A stretch of DNA of 64,000 nt, taken from positions 62,001-126,000 of the forward strand of contig QLIY01000392.1 of assembly GCA_003260075.1 (NCBI GenBank). Reading direction: 5' to 3'. The translations under genes were made by a program, and so were the position numbers. The stretch is from Phallusia mammillata (Eukaryota > Chordata > Ascidiacea > Phlebobranchia > Ascidiidae). This document shows positions 59,401 through 64,000 of this stretch, piece by piece (within the stretch, counting starts at the first letter, position 1; every line of letters begins with the position of its first letter). The notes beneath the pieces were generated by a model. The model was not told the DNA's origin and ran no database searches. It was given only the letters and a program-made list of their open reading frames with translations.

Positions 59401-62400
59401 GTGTGAAGCAATTGAACTGCATGTGTGGCCACTAATCAGGCATTGCTCCTTATCAAATTTTGCTGTGTAAAGTTCATATGCTCCATGTAGGATCATCCGC
59501 AATGCCATTTGTGCAAATGCTTCACTCTAAATGACACAAGCTAGTTTTCAAAACACAACAACATTAAGTTTGTTTTTAGGTCAACTGCAGATACACACTA
59601 TTTTGTCCAAATCTAATGTTCCCTAGGTAGACACTTGCACCAAATACAAGGTCTTTACTTTTTGAATATTTCAGTAAAAAAATATAGAACCAAAACATGT
59701 ACATAATTGTAGAATAGTTGTTTTATTCAAACTTTAACTGGTTATTAAATTTTCCATAAGTTTTTTCATACCTTATAGATAACAGGCCACATGCAACATT
59801 CAAGCCAATGGTGCATAACCCATGCTTTGTTTCGACATATGTCGCTGCAATACATAACATGGGTACACCCAAAGCATGGAACACCACTGATTCTGCAATC
59901 CTGAAAATGTATTTTTGTTAGTTACTGTAGGAACATTTATAGGTGCAAAAACAAACCTTGAAGCATAAATTACAATGTGTTTTCTGGTATTTTTGATTCA
60001 AAATCCCACAATAAGCTTTTTCATTTATGACATTATTAGAAGATGTCATGAACTCCTTCGCCGTTAAGTAGCGACCTTGAGGAAAAAAATCATTACATTT
60101 CAAGGGAAAGATGTATTTTTGTACATAATTGAGGAAAACATACATACGATACACAAGAAGAAAAAATGTCAATACTCAAAAATAATACCTTTCGACTTAT
60201 CAAAATTAATGTCAAGCTTTGCGAGAACATCTCCTTGGATTTCATCTTCATCACTCCCTGCACATTTTTTTATTTACAAAAACGTTTATATTAGCAAAAA
60301 AACAAACAATACCTTTCTCTTGTACATTGTTTGTTTTACCCAACTTGGCTTTGTGTATCATACGTTGTAACACTTTTACTTCCTAAAAAGTTCACACATA
60401 AAATTGTTAAAAATCATGCAAAACATAAATCTAGCAGCTAAGGCTGGGTTTAAACTGACTATATTTCGACATGAGAAGTTTGGTCATCCTATCTTTTGTC
60501 TGTCACACTGTGAAACAAACCTAATCATAATGTATTACTTTTAGAGGACAAAACCTTTTTGCACTTTATGTTGCAGATAAATTTTGCAATAACCCCTGGG
60601 TGAAATCTTAACAAAAAAAACAACTGTTTCTGAATGTAAGCATAAAGTATATGTTTGTATTATGGAGATTGTATATATTTCACCACTACTGTGGCAGGTG
60701 TACCACTTGTAGTAATGCAAATATATATACAAGAGTTGACAATTTACCAAAACTTATCCCCCCCCCCTGTTTGTATTATGGAGATTGTATATATTTCACC
60801 ACTACTGTGGCAGGTATACCACTTGTAGTTATGCAAATATATATACAAGAGTTGACAATTTACCAAAACTTAGAAAATGCACTGTGCATTTTGTGGCATA
60901 ATTACTTAACAAAGAGTATTGCATTGTTGAGACCTCAAAAAAGTACCCTTTTAAAAAATAGAAGTAAAATGCATACAGGATTTCCTGAATAAAAGTGGTA
61001 AGTGAACACATTGTAAAATTCAAGTACAAAATGTTTGTGAATCACTGTTCTAACACTGATGCTTACCCTTGTGGTCTTAATTTCACCATTTTGACTTAAC
61101 ATAGACTTAACAGTCTCTTCACATTCCTTGACTTTCTTAAGATGCCAGTAGGACCAAGCCAACCGTGTCATGAGCTTAACTTGCCTACAAATAAACTTTT
61201 TAATGAACAGGTCTAGAAAAAATGTTTGTACTTTTTTCATTGTTGCATTTGTAACACAAAACTTAAGTATGTTTTTCCAAAATTAAACAACTCTGTTCCA
61301 CAATAAATATATTACAACAATGTTATAATTCTCGAACTTTGGTTAGTACACTGGTTCCCAACCAGTAGAATTGTTAGTGGTGGTAGGTAACTGCTTTCCT
61401 TCTGGTATGCGAACACCTTTTCAGCATTTTAAATCAAATGATGTTTTGCCTTGCATTAGGCAGGTGATGGAAAGCAGACAGTTACAGACTGTACATTGGT
61501 GTGCTGAGCTTTTTATTGTACTACATTTTTAGTTTCAGAATGTAAGTTGTCTGATTGAAAATCCTTGGTTTTAGGCACGGTTGGTTTGTGGTGACAAACA
61601 ACATTAAAATGGTACGCAAACGCAACTAGAGATTGGTTGGGAATCACTGAGTTAGTATACATTACCATGGTTCTTTACACAACACGAAACAACACTCTTT
61701 TACTTTTTACTTTTATTTCTTGTGTTTTAGGAATTATTTGGTCATTAAGATGAGGTTGTCAAACACTGCTGTGGTAATTTAGAGCCTCTACCTTGAATGA
61801 TCTTGAGGTCCATTTGCCCAAGATCTATGAATGTCCTTAACGCAGAGATCATATTTCTTCATTCGAAAAAGTGCAGCAGAACGGTTGGAATAAAGAACTT
61901 CAATTGGATATTCTAAAACAAAGGAAAACCAAGGTTACACAAAATAAATTTATGCTCCAATCTAGATGTGCAAAGCTAGTCGAAATGTCTCCTAGATTTT
62001 AAACTGATGTGATGTCTATTTTAAATGCAGTATTAGTGCTGTATTGGTTGCATAATGCTAAGGCATATATACTGTACATGCATTCACCAAATGCAATGCA
62101 GGGGTGGTTAACAGTTATGCTTGTTTGTGTGTTTCCTAATTGTGATAATCAGTTTTGCATGCAAGCATCACAGCAGCCGAGTTGTAGCATGGTGTGTCAA
62201 TGCTGATTATAAGAATTTTTTGTACACCCCTTTCCCCACTCACACAATCATGAACATTAAAATAGATGTTGTAATGCTGATAAGATACCAGTCTTTTCCT
62301 AGGTGATGAACTAAAGTTTAACTTTTTTTTGGTGCTAACTTTGAGCGGTATAAACTTGCCAATTCTGCTTTTGTAAAAAAACTTGTGTTCTATTGTGTAT

Positions 62401-63425
62401 AATCAGTTTAAACCCCATACGAGATGCAAAATTGTAATTGCTTTGTAAGAAAAATTACTGGATAAGCAATAATTGTTGTTACAGTAAGCCTGCCAGCAAC
62501 AGCTTATTCATCAATAAATGCTACTCAAAAAAAGACATATACCTTCGAGATCACCAACAGTTGTTTTCTTTTCACTTGGTTTGGAATGTGGTGGAGCATA
62601 CCTCAGGCCTTGTGTGTATATTTCCGATGCAATTTCAAATTCATTTTGCTTGAAGTGTTTGTTTCCCTCACTTTTTAACAACCAACAGGTGCTAGCTGAT
62701 TTAGTTTCTGTAAGACTGAGGGAACTGATTCCAGTTGGAAACAAAGTGTCCATATTTGCCAAAAGTTTCACCCTACACAAGCATATATGCTATATATAGA
62801 CAAGATAAAATTTAAAACATGCAATTTGTTTGGAACAAAAAAGAAACTTGACTTTAAAGACAGGAAAAAATAGGCCTTGACAAATTAAATCCCATACTGC
62901 ATTTACATCTAGACGCATGATACTTTTTTATTTCACCTGATCTTGAGTATAATATTTTTTGAAAAAATGGGCATGACTTCAAAAACAACATGTGCCACTA
63001 AATGCTTAATGTCATATGCATGTTAACTATAAATCTTTCAGTGTACTTTACTGGTGACATTTTACTAATTTAACAACCTAATGTTCAGATTTTGTAATGG
63101 AATAGTTTTGATATTCTAAAGATCAGGTGTTTTAAAAAGGATATCCAAAAATATTTCAACAATCCAAGTTCAGTGGTACACTAACCAACAAATTAGATAC
63201 AAGACCAACAGATTTTTACACAACAAACAACACGTGAAACTGCTATTTTACGGAAATTATTGCACAGAAGATTATTTTTTGCATGCTTTCCTTCAAGACA
63301 AACAATGGGAAGGAACCGTTGGGTAATTCCCCTAACTTATAAAGCTTAGGCAAAATAAATTAAATATTCATATAAATCACATACCGGTACGTAGTTTTTC
63401 GTAACTGGTCCCGGTAATAAGACAT
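56462..63425 (-). CDS. SMYD4: SMYD4: TPR, MYND and SET domain protein
   Basis: Putative lysine methyltransferase-like protein; in flies and vertebrates it acts in muscle/heart development. Fifteen exons, complement(63385-63425, 62543-62772, 61792-61912, 61067-61184, 60313-60382, 60189-60257, 59957-60075, 59772-59900, 58944-59526, 58761-58877, 58569-58684, 58278-58431, 57862-58046, 57366-57520, 56462-56747), give about 830 aa (human 804). It starts MSYYRDQLRKTTYR in a small first exon. In order it has TPR helices (SEGNKHFKQNEFEIASEIY; YSNRSAALFRMKKYDLCVKD), a MYND zinc finger (HCNLCFK, CFGC, CSDIC, HHWLEC), and a SET core NHSCDAN with EICHAYGPC. The post-SET Cys cluster is CECAAC, and C-terminal TPR helices end the protein. 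The MYND sits inside a split SET domain, as in the SMYD family. All introns are GT-AG and in phase. Introns 3 and 14 hold hAT elements. Confidence 0.93.
56851..57315. mobile_element. Non-autonomous hAT element in SMYD4 intron
   Basis: Ends CAGTGGTTCCCAACCT and AGGTTGGGAACCACTG are inverted, with 8-bp TSD TTTTAGAC at 56843-56850 and 57316-57323. Subterminal GGGGTCCGTG repeats. 465 bp, no transposase. Confidence 0.9.
60652..60873. repeat. Direct duplication (~106 bp) with C10 at the junction
   Basis: Copies 60652-60757 and 60768-60873; C run 60758-60767. It is in a SMYD4 intron. Confidence 0.93.
61350..61650. mobile_element. Non-autonomous hAT element in SMYD4 intron 3
   Basis: Ends ACTGGTTCCCAACCAG and TTGGTTGGGAATCACTGA are inverted with mismatches, flanked by GTTAGTAC (61342-61349) and GTTAGTAT (61651-61658). 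About 300 bp. It is related in its ends to the 56851-57315 element. Confidence 0.75.
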
Positions 63426-63673
63426 ATTTTTTTAGTTTGCTTGACGTGAAGAAGCCTTGTTTTTTTCCCTTGCCATATACGACAGTGACTACAAATCATT
63501 TCGAACCTTTATCGGCGGACAAACAATAAACAATAAACTATTTACCACGACAGGGTTTGTGGCGAGTATTTGCACAATGTGCATGTGAAGATGTGTGCCC
63601 GCTTTTTCAAAAATGTGCAACGTGCGCACATTTTCAAACAATGCTACAACTAATTAACACAATTGGCATTTTC

Positions 63674-63724
<51 letters not shown>

Positions 63725-64000
63725 CAAATGTTTTTGCACAGTGTGCAAAAACGTGGTCAACAAAACATATATATAAGTACTCTACATCAGCATTTAAAAT
63801 AGTTGAAGGTTAACTTTAAGTTTCTTTTCATATCCCCAATCCCCCAACCTCTCCCAAACCGCTAACGTTGACCACGAGAGAGCCCAAATAATTTTGACAT
63901 CTTATAATCATCCTATATGTTATAAAGAACAATTAAGGGCTTTGAGTAATGTTAAATTAAATACTGACATAGCTCATAAGCTATCAACCCTGAAAGGCAT
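63426..64000. promoter_or_regulatory. SMYD4 upstream region with a poly-C tract
   Basis: Promoter side of SMYD4. It contains a C48 run at 63675-63722 and several TGTGCA/TGCACA-type words on either side of it. A poly-proline open frame across the C run is a by-product of the homopolymer. No other gene was seen up to the window end. Confidence 0.45.

Noticed and set aside
25045-60873. CRISPR-like or satellite array
   Set aside because: Each duplication is two copies of its own local sequence; there is no shared repeat unit among sites except the homopolymer.
61350-61650. tRNA-derived SINE
   Set aside because: Inverted ends and near-octamer target duplication fit a hAT MITE; no A/B box pair was seen.
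63557-63802. Open frame with a poly-proline run
   Set aside because: Created by the C48 tract upstream of SMYD4; no domain, no splice context.

Overview
The window is nuclear DNA of an invertebrate animal, most likely a tunicate or another compact invertebrate genome. The evidence is short GT-AG introns, single-copy metazoan genes packed head-to-head and tail-to-tail, intronic non-autonomous hAT transposons, and a secreted FGF with the classical three-exon layout. The species cannot be fixed from sequence alone. Nothing prokaryotic, viral or plasmid-like was seen. I built the exon chains by hand; reading frame and splice phase close at every junction listed.

Layout. 0-12.5 kb is CpG-rich and gene-poor. 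It holds a three-exon FGF gene (minus, 3.4-9.9 kb) with two long poly-G tracts in its second intron, and an intronless calmodulin-like gene (plus, 11.6-12.1 kb). 13.4-20.5 kb holds ESS2/DGCR14 (plus, 11 exons, with a nest of three hAT elements in intron 5), convergent with DRC10/IQCD (minus, 9 exons). 20.9-27.4 kb is a CCDC175-like coiled-coil gene (plus, 19 exons) sharing a short divergent promoter with DRC10. 29.2-34.1 kb is a second large coiled-coil gene (minus, 13 exons). 34.7-35.9 kb is an intronless ATMIN/ASCIZ gene rich in TQT motifs. 36.2-38.3 kb is an unrecognised coiled-coil gene (plus, 10 exons), followed by a small two-EF-hand gene (plus, 38.5-39.8 kb). 41.7-43.7 kb is a TBC-domain RabGAP (minus). 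45.4-54.6 kb is VPS18 (plus, 22 exons). 54.65-55.95 kb is NDUFAF1 (minus, 4 exons). 56.5-63.4 kb is SMYD4 (minus, 15 exons).

Functional links. Most genes are independent housekeeping genes: splicing (ESS2), endolysosomal tethering (VPS18), Rab regulation (TBC), complex I assembly (NDUFAF1) and a SET/MYND protein (SMYD4). The 18-36 kb block looks cilia-linked: DRC10 belongs to the nexin-dynein regulatory complex, a CCDC175-like gene shares its promoter, another long coiled-coil gene follows, and ATMIN controls the dynein light chain DYNLL1 in other animals.

Most unusual signal. From 25 kb to 61 kb there are about twenty short poly-C or poly-G tracts, almost all 10-13 bases. Each sits exactly at the junction of two near-identical direct copies of 75 bp to more than 1 kb. 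Copies differ by scattered SNPs and small indels, as alleles would, and sometimes by a transposon insertion. They break or duplicate exons of several genes. Removing one copy plus its tract restores the reading frame of the CCDC175-like last exon exactly. I favour unmerged haplotype ends joined through homopolymers by the assembler, but a biological tandem-duplication process with C/G filler is not excluded by sequence alone.
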